Shown here piece after piece: positions 24,392 to 33,939 of a DNA stretch of 64,000 nt (within the stretch, counting starts at the first letter, position 1; each line of letters begins with the position of its first letter). Under the pieces are notes generated by a model. That model had not been told where the DNA came from, ran no database searches, and worked only from the letters and a program-made list of their open reading frames with translations. The stretch is from assembly GCA_039180025.1 (NCBI GenBank), contig JBCDDZ010000013.1:9168-73167 (forward strand), read 5' to 3'. The position numbers and the translations under genes were made by a program. The DNA comes from Algisphaera sp039180025 (GTDB taxonomy: Bacteria; Planctomycetota; Phycisphaerae; Phycisphaerales; Phycisphaeraceae).

Positions 24392-25249
24392 ATGCTTTAT
24401 GAATCGTACCCGTGGGCCGTACCCGCTCGAGCCCGCACCACGTCGTGCATCGCCGCCTTGGCCGTGCTGAGTCTGTCTGTCGTGTCGGCGCAAGCTGCGA
24501 CGATCAACCTCGACTTCGGCAACAATACCGCGTATGTCGGCGACCTCACCCCAGCCAACGCGGCCGGCGCGGTGACCGGGAGCCAGGTCTTTACCGCCGT
24601 GACCCCCGACAACGTCTCGCCTAACAACCAGGCCAGCGGATACGGGCTGGATGTCGGCGATGGCGTGATCGTCACGACCGCCCGCAACGGCAACAACAGC
24701 ACCGACCAGGCCCTCTTCCGCCCCGACCGTACCGGCGACACCGTCACGGGCGCGGGGGCCGGCGTGTTCGGAACCGCCTTAACCAACGATGCGATCCAGT
24801 CTCTGAACAATGCCACCGCCCCCAGGGCACCCCTGGGTGTCCAAGTCGCGGGCTTGGCCAACGGCGAATACACGGCCTTCATTGCCGCCAGCTACGGAGG
24901 AAACGTCGCCGACGCGCAGCGCATCTTTACGGGGGTGGGTGCCGAAATCGTGACTTTTGGCAATAACAACGCCGCCGAACACACGCTCGATACCAGCCAG
25001 CTTTCTTTGTTGGGCAGCGTCAGCGGGGCGGTCTCGGCGTCATGGATTGACGGCGATAACTACCTCTCGACGACGTTTACCATCACCGACGAAAACAGCT
25101 CTTTCTTCATCCTGGTCGATGACCCGACCGTCGGGTCTTCCACCGCCCAGGCCACGATCAGTTCCCTGCAGATCGTGCCCGAACCCGCGTCGCTCGCACT
25201 GCTGGGCATGGGTGGCCTCTGCTTGCTGGGTCGCCGCCGTAAGGCTTGA
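24392..25249 (+). CDS. PEP-CTERM sorted secreted protein, cassette 1
   Basis: 285 residues. Signal peptide ends near SAQA-A at about residue 36. The mature part is Asn/Thr/Ala-rich, beta-type and without a recognised enzyme motif. The C-terminus has the PEP-CTERM sorting signal: VPEPASLALLG, a short hydrophobic helix and GRRRKA. Such proteins are cut and anchored or released by an exosortase (EpsH/XrtA type), whose gene is not in this window. A strong Shine-Dalgarno AGGAGA precedes the ATG. First gene of the plus-strand cassette. Confidence 0.88.
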   Translation: MLYESYPWAVPARARTTSCIAALAVLSLSVVSAQAATINLDFGNNTAYVGDLTPANAAGAVTGSQVFTAVTPDNVSPNNQASGYGLDVGDGVIVTTARNGNNSTDQALFRPDRTGDTVTGAGAGVFGTALTNDAIQSLNNATAPRAPLGVQVAGLANGEYTAFIAASYGGNVADAQRIFTGVGAEIVTFGNNNAAEHTLDTSQLSLLGSVSGAVSASWIDGDNYLSTTFTITDENSSFFILVDDPTVGSSTAQATISSLQIVPEPASLALLGMGGLCLLGRRRKA

Positions 25250-25348
25250 TTCGAACTCGATACCTCCAATGGGTCGGGTACGCGGAAGCGGATTCGGCCC
25301 TTTCCTTCTCGCCGCAAGTCGGCTCACGCCGGCAAATCTCCCTGCAAC

Positions 25349-27079
25349 ATGTCCCCGTCTATGCGTTACGACCACCCCGCCTATTTCCGAAACGAATGGA
25401 TCCAGCCCACCGACCGGGTGGTCCGTACCGAAGTCTGTATTTACGGCGCTAGCGCGTCGGGCGTGATCGCCGCGGTCACCTTGGTCCGGCGGGGTCACCG
25501 CGTCACGCTCCTCCAGCCGGGAGGCTTCGTTGGCGGGATGACGACGGGCGGGCTGGGCTGGACCGACTCGGGCAAGAAGGCGGCCGTCGGCGGCATGGCG
25601 AGGCAGTTCTACCGCGATCTCGGCGGCCGGTACGGCAAGCCGGAGGAGTGGCAGTTCGAGCCGCACGCCGCCGACGCGGTTTTGCAAGGGTATCTAGACG
25701 AGGCCGGCATCGAGCCGATCTTCTACCAGTACCTCGACACCGTCGATATGCGGGGGCAGAAAATCACCGCCGCCACGATGATCGGCGGGCTGCGCGTCGA
25801 AGCCGACCTTTTCATCGATGCTACTTATGAAGGTGATCTGCTGGCTAAAGCCGGCGTCAATTTCACCGTCGGCCGCGAATCCAATGCCACCTACGGCGAA
25901 ACGCTCAACGGCGTTCAGGTCCGCTGCGAAACCGATGATCCTTTCGGCGACCATCATCAGTTCGACAGCCCCGTTGACCCCTATCGCATTGAAGGGGACC
26001 CCAGCAGCGGCCTGCTGCCGGGGATCCTCGATGAGGACCTGACGACTCGGCAAGGTGAAGGCGACCGACGCATCCAGGCGTACAATTTTCGGGTCTGTAT
26101 GACCGACGATCCGTCGTTGAAGATCGACTGGGTCCAGCCCGAAGGCTACGACCCGGCCGACTACGTTCTGCTCGACCGCTGGTTGGCGTCGGGCAAGAGC
26201 GCGTTCAACGAACAGCTCATGCACGACCCGGCTTACCACACGCCGATCCGCAAGTTCGACGTCTTGCCGATGCGGACCGCCAACGGATACCGGAAAACCG
26301 ACACGAACAACCACGGCGCCGTGTCCAGCGACTTCATCGGCGGCAACCAGAGCTGGCCGGAAGGAGACTACCTCACCCGCGAGCGTATCTTTCAGGACCA
26401 CGTCCGCTGGCAGCAAGGCTTGTACTGGCACATCGCCAACAGCCCTACGGTCCCCGTCCGTTACCGCGAGGCGTATCGCAAGTGGGGGCTGGCCCGCGAT
26501 GAGTTTGGCGAGACCGGGCACTGGCCGCACCAGCTCTACGTCCGTGAAGCACGGCGGATGGTGTCCGACCACGTGGTCACCGAGCACGACTGCCTCGGGC
26601 GACGCCGGGCGTCGAAATCGATCGGCCTGGCCAGCTACACCATGGATTCGCACCACACCGCTCGGTTCGTCCGCGTCGTCGACGGCCGGCCGCAGGTCCT
26701 CAACGAAGGCAACGTCGAGGTCGGGCCTTCGGCCCCGTTCGCGATCGATTACCGCTGCGTGGTGCCGGCCCGGGGTCAATGCGTCAACCTGTTCGTCCCC
26801 GTGTGCCTCTCGGTATCGCACATCGCTTACGGCTCGGTCCGGATGGAGCCGGTATTCATGCTCCTGGGCGAAAGCGTCGGTGTGGCCGCTTCGCTGTGCC
26901 TCGGTCGGCGCTGCAGCGCTCAGGACCTGCCCTACCCATTTTTGCGGTCTGAACTCGAAGCGGCGGGTCAAGTCCTTGAAGACCCGGCAGTCCAAGAGTC
27001 GGCCGCACCGCTCGTATCATCCAGTCCTCTCGCTTCAGGAACTCTCTCCTATGAAAAATCCTTGCAAGGCCAGTCATAA
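25349..27079 (+). CDS. FAD-dependent oxidoreductase, cassette 1
   Basis: 576 residues. Rossmann FAD site near the N-terminus (VCIYGASASGVIAAVTLVRRG), with GASASG in place of the usual GxGxxG, then GGMTTGGLGWTDSG. Further family blocks: FIDATYEGDLLAKAGV, AYNFRVCMT, KTDTNNHGAVSSDF, YVREARRMVSDHVVTEHDC and a C-terminal RMEPVFMLLGESVGVAASL. These mark the FAD_oxidored group (PF12831) common in planctomycete polysaccharide loci; substrates are unknown. No signal peptide seen. A homologue is the matching gene of cassette 2 (46376-48010). The last 29 bases overlap the pseudopilin gene. Confidence 0.85.
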   Translation: MSPSMRYDHPAYFRNEWIQPTDRVVRTEVCIYGASASGVIAAVTLVRRGHRVTLLQPGGFVGGMTTGGLGWTDSGKKAAVGGMARQFYRDLGGRYGKPEEWQFEPHAADAVLQGYLDEAGIEPIFYQYLDTVDMRGQKITAATMIGGLRVEADLFIDATYEGDLLAKAGVNFTVGRESNATYGETLNGVQVRCETDDPFGDHHQFDSPVDPYRIEGDPSSGLLPGILDEDLTTRQGEGDRRIQAYNFRVCMTDDPSLKIDWVQPEGYDPADYVLLDRWLASGKSAFNEQLMHDPAYHTPIRKFDVLPMRTANGYRKTDTNNHGAVSSDFIGGNQSWPEGDYLTRERIFQDHVRWQQGLYWHIANSPTVPVRYREAYRKWGLARDEFGETGHWPHQLYVREARRMVSDHVVTEHDCLGRRRASKSIGLASYTMDSHHTARFVRVVDGRPQVLNEGNVEVGPSAPFAIDYRCVVPARGQCVNLFVPVCLSVSHIAYGSVRMEPVFMLLGESVGVAASLCLGRRCSAQDLPYPFLRSELEAAGQVLEDPAVQESAAPLVSSSPLASGTLSYEKSLQGQS

Positions 27080-27917
27080 AATCCAACGTCTTTCGCCTTT
27101 CGGCCAGCAGCCTGCGCGGTCATCTCGGCACCAACGGTGCGGCTTTACGCTGATCGAGCTGCTGGTCGTCATTAGTATTATCGCGCTGCTGATCGGTTTG
27201 CTGCTGCCCGCGTTGTCGGGTGCCCGCGAGGCGAGCCGTAGCATGGTGTGTATCAGCAACCTCAAGCAGCAGAATATTGCGATCCACGCCGCCGCGGCCG
27301 ATCTGGACGGTCGCATTATCAAGAGTGAGTTTCGTTTCAACGATCACGCCTTCGGCGGCAGCAGCCCCCAGACGTGGCGGTGGTTCATCTACCTGCTCTA
27401 CTACGACTACCTGCCGGGCCAAGGCCGCGGCGAGTCGTTGACTACCGGCAACCCGTTGACTTCAATCAAAGACTTGGAAGGGGCTAATGTCTATCAGTGC
27501 CCCTCGGACCCCGAAGCCGATCGCGTCGAGGGGGGGACCGGCAGCACCCCGTTTAAAGGGCTTAGCTACGGCCCCAACCGATCGGTGATGCCGATGCGGA
27601 CCGAAGCGCCCGGCGGAGCCGACGACGGTTTCTGGCGCGTCTCGAGCTGGCTGGAAGCGTCTGAACGCATCATCATTTCCGAGAAATCTGCCGACTCCAA
27701 TCTGCCGGGCTTCCGGCCGAACTATTTCACCGACGGCGGCGGCAACCCCAACGCAGTCAACGACCGGCTGACCCCGCATCACGCCAACGGCACCGCCATC
27801 AACGCGGCGTATATCGATAGCCATGTCGAGACCCACGACTGGGAAGAGATCAGTTTGTTTCCGGACCTCAACGACCCGCTGCTGATCAAGGCTTGGGGCA
27901 AAACGTACGGCCCATAA
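27051..27917 (+). CDS. Type II secretion-style pseudopilin, cassette 1
   Basis: 288 residues. Class III signal with cleavage after about Gly31 (G-FTLIELLVV), the conserved Glu at +5 and a hydrophobic helix ending LLPALSGAREASR. The rest is a globular domain with NLKQQNIA and YQCPSD, and a C-terminal YIDSHVETHD that resembles the H-X9-DG motif of planctomycete pilin-like proteins. A prepilin peptidase elsewhere must process it. It overlaps the FAD gene by 29 bases and has AGGA upstream of the ATG at 27051. Confidence 0.88.
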   Translation: MKNPCKASHKIQRLSPFGQQPARSSRHQRCGFTLIELLVVISIIALLIGLLLPALSGAREASRSMVCISNLKQQNIAIHAAAADLDGRIIKSEFRFNDHAFGGSSPQTWRWFIYLLYYDYLPGQGRGESLTTGNPLTSIKDLEGANVYQCPSDPEADRVEGGTGSTPFKGLSYGPNRSVMPMRTEAPGGADDGFWRVSSWLEASERIIISEKSADSNLPGFRPNYFTDGGGNPNAVNDRLTPHHANGTAINAAYIDSHVETHDWEEISLFPDLNDPLLIKAWGKTYGP

Positions 27918-27973
27918 GCTTTGACAGACTTTTCACGGATTTATACCTCGCTTTGCTTAATTTAAGACACCTT

Positions 27974-30733
27974 ATGTGCTCGCCTTATTATTTCTTGTTC
28001 CCCGTCTGCGTGTTGCTAGTCATTGGGACTTCTGCTTCGGCGGCCGAAGAACCGGGGGTTGAGGAGCCGGGGGTCGAAGAACCGGGAGTGGATCAGCCGG
28101 GCGCCGGTGACCAGCGCGACGGTTTATCGGGTGGCGACTTAATATTGGTAGACGCCGTCGGCTTCGAATCCGGGAAATTCCAAGCTGGCGAGAATACCGA
28201 CGCCCGGTTGATCGGTCAGGCCGACTGGGTGAGTTACGAGACGGCAGGGGGGCCGAGCCTGATCGTGACGCGTAATCGAGCCCTTTCGGGGAAAGCCTCG
28301 ATCCGCAGCCTTTCGTCGAAAAAATCGGCGGCGGCGTTGTGGCTAAAAGACCTACCGACGCAGCGTCCCCTTGATTTGAATCTGCGTTTTATGGTCGGTA
28401 GTGTCGAAGACGATACGGGCAGCTTTGAGGTTGGGCTCACCGGCAACTTGAGTGCGCAGGGGTTCGTAGGCGTGCGCCGTGACGGATCGAAGAATCGTTT
28501 GGTGACGCTGACCACGCAGGATGGCAAGCTCAAGTCGAGCAACAGTGTCAAGACCCAGAGCGGCATCAACGAATTGTCGGTGACCGTTCGGCTGTTCGGT
28601 GGCGAAGCCGACGACAAAGTGGCCCTGCAAACCCGGCCCTGGTCGGACAGTGGAGATGCCCCGTGGCAAACCGTCAGCTTCGACCCGGGGCAGTCGGCGG
28701 ACGCGGAAGGCTTCGTCAGCCTCACACGTGATGTCCCCGGCGAGGGGCTATATGTGTATCTCCGGGGTGACGGCCGCAACTATCGCCGGGCGGTCCGCTT
28801 GGATGATTTGAAGGTGTCGGCAGTGGCCGCCCGGCTGGACGCGGAGCCGGGGTTTCCCAACCCGGCATTGCCGGGAGCGGCTGCGGCAGGCCAACCCGAG
28901 AACGTCAACGTTTTATCAACCCCCCGCCCCCCCACGGCAGTCAGTGATGGCCGCTATCCCGCCGATATGGGCGTGATCGATGTGACCCAGCCGCCCTATT
29001 CCGCGGCCGGTGACGGCGTGACGGATGATACGGCCGCGATCCAAAAAGCGCTCGATGATTTTCCCAGTGCGAACCGTATCATTTATCTGCCCGCGGGCAC
29101 TTACCTGGTTTCCGACACGCTGCGTTGGGGCGCGGCCCAGCGGGGCCGGGAGCAGAAGCGTACCACGCTTGAGGGGGCCGGCCCCGGAGAGACAAGCATC
29201 CGCCTGGCGGACCGCGCTGCCGGTTTTAATAACCCAGACCGACGCAAGTCGGTCATCTGGACCGGCGACAAGCCGGCACAGCGCTTCCGCAACGGCATCC
29301 GCAATCTGACCGTCAACACGGGTTCGGGTAACCCCGGCGCCTCGGGGATCCAGTTCAATACCTCGAATCAGGGTTCGGTCGATTCGGTCGTCATCCGCTC
29401 CGAGGACGGTCGAGGCGTGGCGGGCCTCGATCTATTCTATACCGGCGAGATTGGGAACGGCTTGATCCGCCGGGTCGTGGTGGAAGGCTTTGACTACGGC
29501 GTGCGTACCAAAGACCGGGTCAACGGCATGACTTTCGTGGACCTCACCCTGCGCGAACAACGGATCGCCGGGATCCATAATCTGCAGCAGGTGCTCTCGA
29601 TCGAAAACCTTAAGAGCTCCAACGCGGTCCCCGTGATCCGCAACCTCGGCGGCGGGTGCGTCGTGGTGCTCGGCGGTGTGTTCGAAGGCCTGGACGACGC
29701 CAAGGTAGCGATCGAGAACGAAGATTCGACACTTTACGTTCGCGCCCTCGAGCTCCCGGGATATCGCCGCGCTATCCGCAACCGTGTAGACGGCAAGACG
29801 CGGGTCGTCAGCGGATCGGTCGTCGATGAATTTGTTTCGCATGAACCCATACGGCCACTCGGCCAAGCCACACCCAACGAATATCTACCGATCAAGCCCA
29901 GCCCCGACCCGGCCGACCTTGACTTGGCGTCGTGGGTCAGCCCGGACGGATTCGGTGCGGTTGGCGACGGGAAAACCGACGATACCGCGGCGATGCAGGC
30001 GGCGGTGGACTCGGGCGCTAAGGTGCTATACCTGCCCAATGGCCGTAAATACCGGATCGATGGGAAGCTCATCCTCCGCCACCGCGTCGAGCGGATGACC
30101 GGAGGCGAAGGGCAGATTACGGGAAAAGGAACGATCGTCGTGGCCGACGGCGAAGCGGATCAACTCACGATCGACAGGATCGAGTGGGGCTACGGCGGAT
30201 CCAACCTCGCGATCGAGCATGAAGGGGACCGCACATTGGTGATCCGTCACGCGATGCTGCCGCGGGTCGTCGGCCTGGGCCGCGGCGATCTCTTTCTTGA
30301 CGATGTATCGAACCATAAATGGCGAAAAAAAAACGAGCCTTTGCTTGAACTCCGCAACCCCGAACAAAGCGTTTGGTGCCGGAACCTGAACTCAGAGAAT
30401 TACAATAGTGTCAAGCTAATCAATCACGGAGCCAAGCTCTGGATCCTGGGTTACAAAACGGAAAATCACCACCAGTGTTTGCGGGCGACCCACGGTGGCC
30501 AAACCGAGGTCTACGGGGCTCACATCTACGCCCAAAACCGGGCCAAGCAACACCCCGCGTTTGCGGTGGACAACGCCGGCCTGACGCTGGCGGGGGTGCG
30601 GCAGTACACCTGGAAGCCGACGTGGTACGAAGACTTCGTGGCGGTCCGTTCCGGGGACCGTGAAGTGGTAATCAGACGCGAGGAGGTGCCGTTCGCATCC
30701 TCGCTCCCGCTGTTGGTGGTGCCCTCGCCATGA
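27974..30733 (+). CDS. Exported pectate-lyase-like beta-helix protein, two modules
   Basis: 919 residues from 27974, where MCSPYYFLFPVCVLLVIGTSASA is a clear signal peptide split across two halves of hydrophobic residues. Next is a short tandem repeat (EPGVE, three to four copies), then a beta-sandwich-like region (about 60-290) resembling a carbohydrate-binding or concanavalin-like domain. Then two pectate_lyase_3-type modules: the first starts near AAGDGVTDDTAAIQKALDDF, the second near GAVGDGKTDDTAAMQAAVDS. Both the repeated coils and the GDG-TDDTAA signature fit a right-handed beta-helix. Paralogous to the gene at 36289. Overlaps the next gene by 4 bases (ATGA). Confidence 0.82.
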   Translation: MCSPYYFLFPVCVLLVIGTSASAAEEPGVEEPGVEEPGVDQPGAGDQRDGLSGGDLILVDAVGFESGKFQAGENTDARLIGQADWVSYETAGGPSLIVTRNRALSGKASIRSLSSKKSAAALWLKDLPTQRPLDLNLRFMVGSVEDDTGSFEVGLTGNLSAQGFVGVRRDGSKNRLVTLTTQDGKLKSSNSVKTQSGINELSVTVRLFGGEADDKVALQTRPWSDSGDAPWQTVSFDPGQSADAEGFVSLTRDVPGEGLYVYLRGDGRNYRRAVRLDDLKVSAVAARLDAEPGFPNPALPGAAAAGQPENVNVLSTPRPPTAVSDGRYPADMGVIDVTQPPYSAAGDGVTDDTAAIQKALDDFPSANRIIYLPAGTYLVSDTLRWGAAQRGREQKRTTLEGAGPGETSIRLADRAAGFNNPDRRKSVIWTGDKPAQRFRNGIRNLTVNTGSGNPGASGIQFNTSNQGSVDSVVIRSEDGRGVAGLDLFYTGEIGNGLIRRVVVEGFDYGVRTKDRVNGMTFVDLTLREQRIAGIHNLQQVLSIENLKSSNAVPVIRNLGGGCVVVLGGVFEGLDDAKVAIENEDSTLYVRALELPGYRRAIRNRVDGKTRVVSGSVVDEFVSHEPIRPLGQATPNEYLPIKPSPDPADLDLASWVSPDGFGAVGDGKTDDTAAMQAAVDSGAKVLYLPNGRKYRIDGKLILRHRVERMTGGEGQITGKGTIVVADGEADQLTIDRIEWGYGGSNLAIEHEGDRTLVIRHAMLPRVVGLGRGDLFLDDVSNHKWRKKNEPLLELRNPEQSVWCRNLNSENYNSVKLINHGAKLWILGYKTENHHQCLRATHGGQTEVYGAHIYAQNRAKQHPAFAVDNAGLTLAGVRQYTWKPTWYEDFVAVRSGDREVVIRREEVPFASSLPLLVVPSP

Positions 30734-32142
30734 GTGATTATCATTTGCAAAGACGGGTCCCAGTGGAGACCGGTTACGACGTGGTGGTCTGTGGCGGCGG
30801 GCCCGCCGGTGCCGCGGCCGCGATTAGTGCGGGGCGGCTCGGGGCCAAAGTCCTATTGGTCGAATCCACCGGCTGCATGGGGGGGATGGGGACCTCCGGC
30901 CTCGTCACGGCCTTCGACCCGATGGCCAACGGCGAAGAGATGCTCGTCGGCGGGCTGATGAAAGAAATCGTCTGGACGCTCTACAAGCAGGGCGAGCTCG
31001 GTCCTCACGAGCGGCCCGAACGCTTCGCTAAAGCCTATATGCGTTGGACGCCTTTCCGCACCGAAGGCTACAAGCGATTGCTCGACGAATTGGCGATCGA
31101 TGCCGGGGTTGAGGTCCGCTTCTTCACCCGCCTGATCGATGCCGAGGCCGACCCGGATACCGGGAAAGTCCATGGCGTCGTGCTGCACAACATCGAGGGC
31201 TATCGCTATATCGAAGCGCCGACGTTCATCGACTGCACCGGCGACGCCATCCTCGCCGACCTGGTCGGCGTCGAGTGCCGCGAGGCCGGACGCGACACGC
31301 CGCACATCATGCCCGCTTCGCTGCCCAGTCTGTTCACCGGTATGGACCACATCACTCGGCCCCGCAACCGCGAAGACGAACAGGCCGGCCTCAAGCAAGC
31401 TCTCGCCGACGGGCACTTCACCCAGCCCGACCGCCATATGCCCGGCATGAGCGAGGTCGGACGGTTCGTCGGCTACCTCAACGGTGGACACCTCTTTAAT
31501 CTCAACGCCCTGCGCTGCCAGGACCTCTCCGACGGCGTCATGCTTGGCCGACGTATTGCCAAAGAGTACATGGAGTTTTTCCGGCAGTACGTGCCCGGCT
31601 TCGAAAACATCGAACACGTGACCACGGCCTCGCTCATCGGCGTTCGCGAGTCCCGCCGGATCATCGGCGAGTACGAACTCAACGTCGACGACTACATGGG
31701 CCGCCGCAAGTTCCCCGACCAGATCGGCTTGTTTAATAAATTCATCGACATCCACCCGTACGACTGCTCCGACGAGCAGTGGGAACGTTTCCTTCGGGAG
31801 AAAAACGACCGCGGCAACATGCCCGGGCCCGGCGAAAGCTTCGGTATCCCCTACGGCGTCATCGTCCCCAAGGGTTGGCAGAACCTTTGGGTTGCCGGCC
31901 GATGCGCTTCCGCCGACCTCGAAGTCCAAGGGGTTATCCGTGTTCAACCTGCCGCGGCAATGATGGGGCAAGCCGCGGGCACGGCCGCCGTCCAGTCGTT
32001 CCGTACCGGCAAGCCTGCCGCCGAGATCGACACCTCCACGCTTGTTCATACGCTGCGTAAGCACAACGCGAACCTACCCCAAGAAGATTTATCGATATCG
32101 ATGACCCGTTCGGCAGCCACGCCCTTACCCAGCCACCTGTGA
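30730..32142 (+). CDS. FAD-dependent oxidoreductase, second one of cassette 1
   Basis: 470 residues. Classical GxGxxG FAD site near residue 20 (VVVCGGGPAGAAAAISAGRLG) and GGMGTSGLVTAF, FIDCTGDAILADLVG, then ASLIGVRESRRIIGEYELNVDD and a C-terminal WVAGRCASADLEVQG-VIRVQPAAAMMG cluster. Same PF12831 family as 25349 but a distinct subfamily. ATGA overlap with the lyase-like gene means coupled translation. No signal peptide, so it probably acts on imported sugars or sugar acids. Last gene of the plus-strand cassette. Confidence 0.86.
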   Translation: MSDYHLQRRVPVETGYDVVVCGGGPAGAAAAISAGRLGAKVLLVESTGCMGGMGTSGLVTAFDPMANGEEMLVGGLMKEIVWTLYKQGELGPHERPERFAKAYMRWTPFRTEGYKRLLDELAIDAGVEVRFFTRLIDAEADPDTGKVHGVVLHNIEGYRYIEAPTFIDCTGDAILADLVGVECREAGRDTPHIMPASLPSLFTGMDHITRPRNREDEQAGLKQALADGHFTQPDRHMPGMSEVGRFVGYLNGGHLFNLNALRCQDLSDGVMLGRRIAKEYMEFFRQYVPGFENIEHVTTASLIGVRESRRIIGEYELNVDDYMGRRKFPDQIGLFNKFIDIHPYDCSDEQWERFLREKNDRGNMPGPGESFGIPYGVIVPKGWQNLWVAGRCASADLEVQGVIRVQPAAAMMGQAAGTAAVQSFRTGKPAAEIDTSTLVHTLRKHNANLPQEDLSISMTRSAATPLPSHL

Positions 32143-32231
32143 CAACTTCCCCCGCCGGTGAAAAAGCAGCCGAGTGAGGCTGGCGAAGCGGGTGCCGCCT
32201 CTGTCAAAATACGATTGAGTAAACGACAGGG

Positions 32232-33611
32232 TCAAGCAGATTTCGTAGCAGGTACGTTGACCACCTCGACGCCGGCCAAGGGATCATCCCCTTCGTTAAG
32301 CCAGGCAGCCAATGCCTCCGCCAGTCGATGCAATGTATCCCGCGAAGCGGAATCGGTGGCAAGGTCGTGAAGTTCGTAAGGGTCCGATCTTAAGTCGAAC
32401 AGACAGATCCGGTTGCTGCCTTGGCCGTTGTATCGGTAAATCCGGATGAGCTTCCATCGGCCATCGGTAACCATGCGTTGAAAGCGGCGGTACGCGGCAA
32501 AAGCGTAGCGGCGGATTTGGGGTACACGGCCTTCCATGAGCCCACGCAGGCTCAAGCCCGTGGCGGTGCCGGGTATCCCGATCCCGGCCAAATCGGTCAG
32601 GGTTGGCATCAGGTCGTGGCTTTGGGTGGGCGCGTCGATCCGCCGACCGGCCGGAACTCCGGGGCCGGCGAGAATCAGCGGCACACGCAGACTCGGCTCG
32701 TAGAGGTTTTGCTTGCCCATCAGCCCGTGCTGGCCCAATGCTAAACCATGGTCTGCGGTGTAAGCGACGATCGTGCGGCTGGATCGGTGACCTGCTTCCA
32801 GCGTTTTCAGCAAACGGCCGATCTGCGCATCCTCGTGCGAAAGGATGCCGTAGTAGTCCGCGAGATGGCGGCGGATTTCTTCGGGCTGGCGGGGCATGGC
32901 GGCGAGGTGTTCGTCGCGGACCTCCAGATCCCCGTGATCGAACGGGGGCTGAGCGCTCACGTTCGGGGGCAGGGGGATCGCGTCGGGGTCGTACATCGAT
33001 GCAAAAGGCTCGGGGCTCTGCCGCGGATCGTGCGGGGCGGTGTAGCTGATGCAGAGAAGCCAGGGCCGGTCGGCGGGCGTCTTATTAAGAAAGTCCAGCG
33101 CTGCGTCCGTAAACACCTCCGAGGAGTGCCGGCCGGTGGTGTAAGGGGGTTGATCTTCATGGACAAACCCGGCGGCAAAATCGCGTAGCGGCGTCGTGTA
33201 GTGATCCGACATCCCGCCGGAGAACACGGCTCGGCCGGCTGCGAAGCTACGGCTCAGGCTCGCGAAATCGTTGTGCCACTTGCCGGTGAAAAAGGTCTCG
33301 TAACCGGCTTGGCGGAACGCCTGGCCGAGGGTCACCGCGTCGGCCGGAATCACGGAGATACTTTCGGGCTGTTCGACGAAGGCATCGACCGAAGCGTGGT
33401 GTACCCCGCGTCCGGTGTGCAACGCGGCACGGGTCGGGGTGCATACCGCCAAGCGGTCTCCGCCCTGATGCCGGTTCTGGAGGCAACAGGTTCCTTGGGA
33501 GATCAGCCCATCGAGGTGGGGGGTCTGTAAGTTCGGTTCGCCCAACGCGGCGATCGCTCCCCCACGGTGGTCGTCGGAGACGATCAGTAAAATATTAGGA
33601 GGTGGTGACAT
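32232..33611 (-). CDS. S1 family sulfatase A
   Basis: 459 residues. Formylglycine sulfatase: N-terminal ILLIVSDDHRGG metal site, Cys57 in CTPTRAALHTGR (CxPxR signature with Thr in place of Ser), GKWHND, SYTAPHDPR, TADHGLALGQHGLMGKQNLYEPS. The Cys must be converted to formylglycine by an enzyme not seen in this window. No signal peptide from this start, unusual for sulfatases that act on polysaccharide outside the cytoplasm. Convergent with the FAD gene. Desulfates an unknown carbohydrate. Confidence 0.9.
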   Translation of the reverse strand: MSPPPNILLIVSDDHRGGAIAALGEPNLQTPHLDGLISQGTCCLQNRHQGGDRLAVCTPTRAALHTGRGVHHASVDAFVEQPESISVIPADAVTLGQAFRQAGYETFFTGKWHNDFASLSRSFAAGRAVFSGGMSDHYTTPLRDFAAGFVHEDQPPYTTGRHSSEVFTDAALDFLNKTPADRPWLLCISYTAPHDPRQSPEPFASMYDPDAIPLPPNVSAQPPFDHGDLEVRDEHLAAMPRQPEEIRRHLADYYGILSHEDAQIGRLLKTLEAGHRSSRTIVAYTADHGLALGQHGLMGKQNLYEPSLRVPLILAGPGVPAGRRIDAPTQSHDLMPTLTDLAGIGIPGTATGLSLRGLMEGRVPQIRRYAFAAYRRFQRMVTDGRWKLIRIYRYNGQGSNRICLFDLRSDPYELHDLATDSASRDTLHRLAEALAAWLNEGDDPLAGVEVVNVPATKSA

Positions 33612-33939
33612 ACTTGTGTTTTGACCAAAGCGTCAAACTCGGAGCCGCAAGCAACCTTCTCGTTCTAAATACGTAGCCCGAGCGTATGGACCTGTTGATT
33701 AGCTTCAGAAGGGAAAGTTAATATAAAAAACACGCTGGTTATCTACAACAGATTGCGCAGAGATATTTCAGATCAACGCTCAGCCTGCACGTTGAAGACT
33801 TGCAGGGCAGTAACGTATTTAGAATCAAGATTTGTTTCAATATCTTTCAGTCGATTCTTTTGTTTAGGTCACCGATTACGGTTTTCGCAGTGTTGCCTGC
33901 CTTGCCCTCAAGGCATCGATAAGTTTACGAGGCGAATGA
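33612..33939. promoter_or_regulatory. Divergent promoter region between sulfatase A and beta-helix gene
   Basis: 328 AT-leaning bases, no gene. TTTGAC-N6-GTCAAA at 33620-33637, only 9 bases upstream of the sulfatase start, is a perfect inverted repeat and a candidate operator. A GAGG ribosome-binding site lies at about 33929-33932 for the gene at 33940. Confidence 0.45.
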
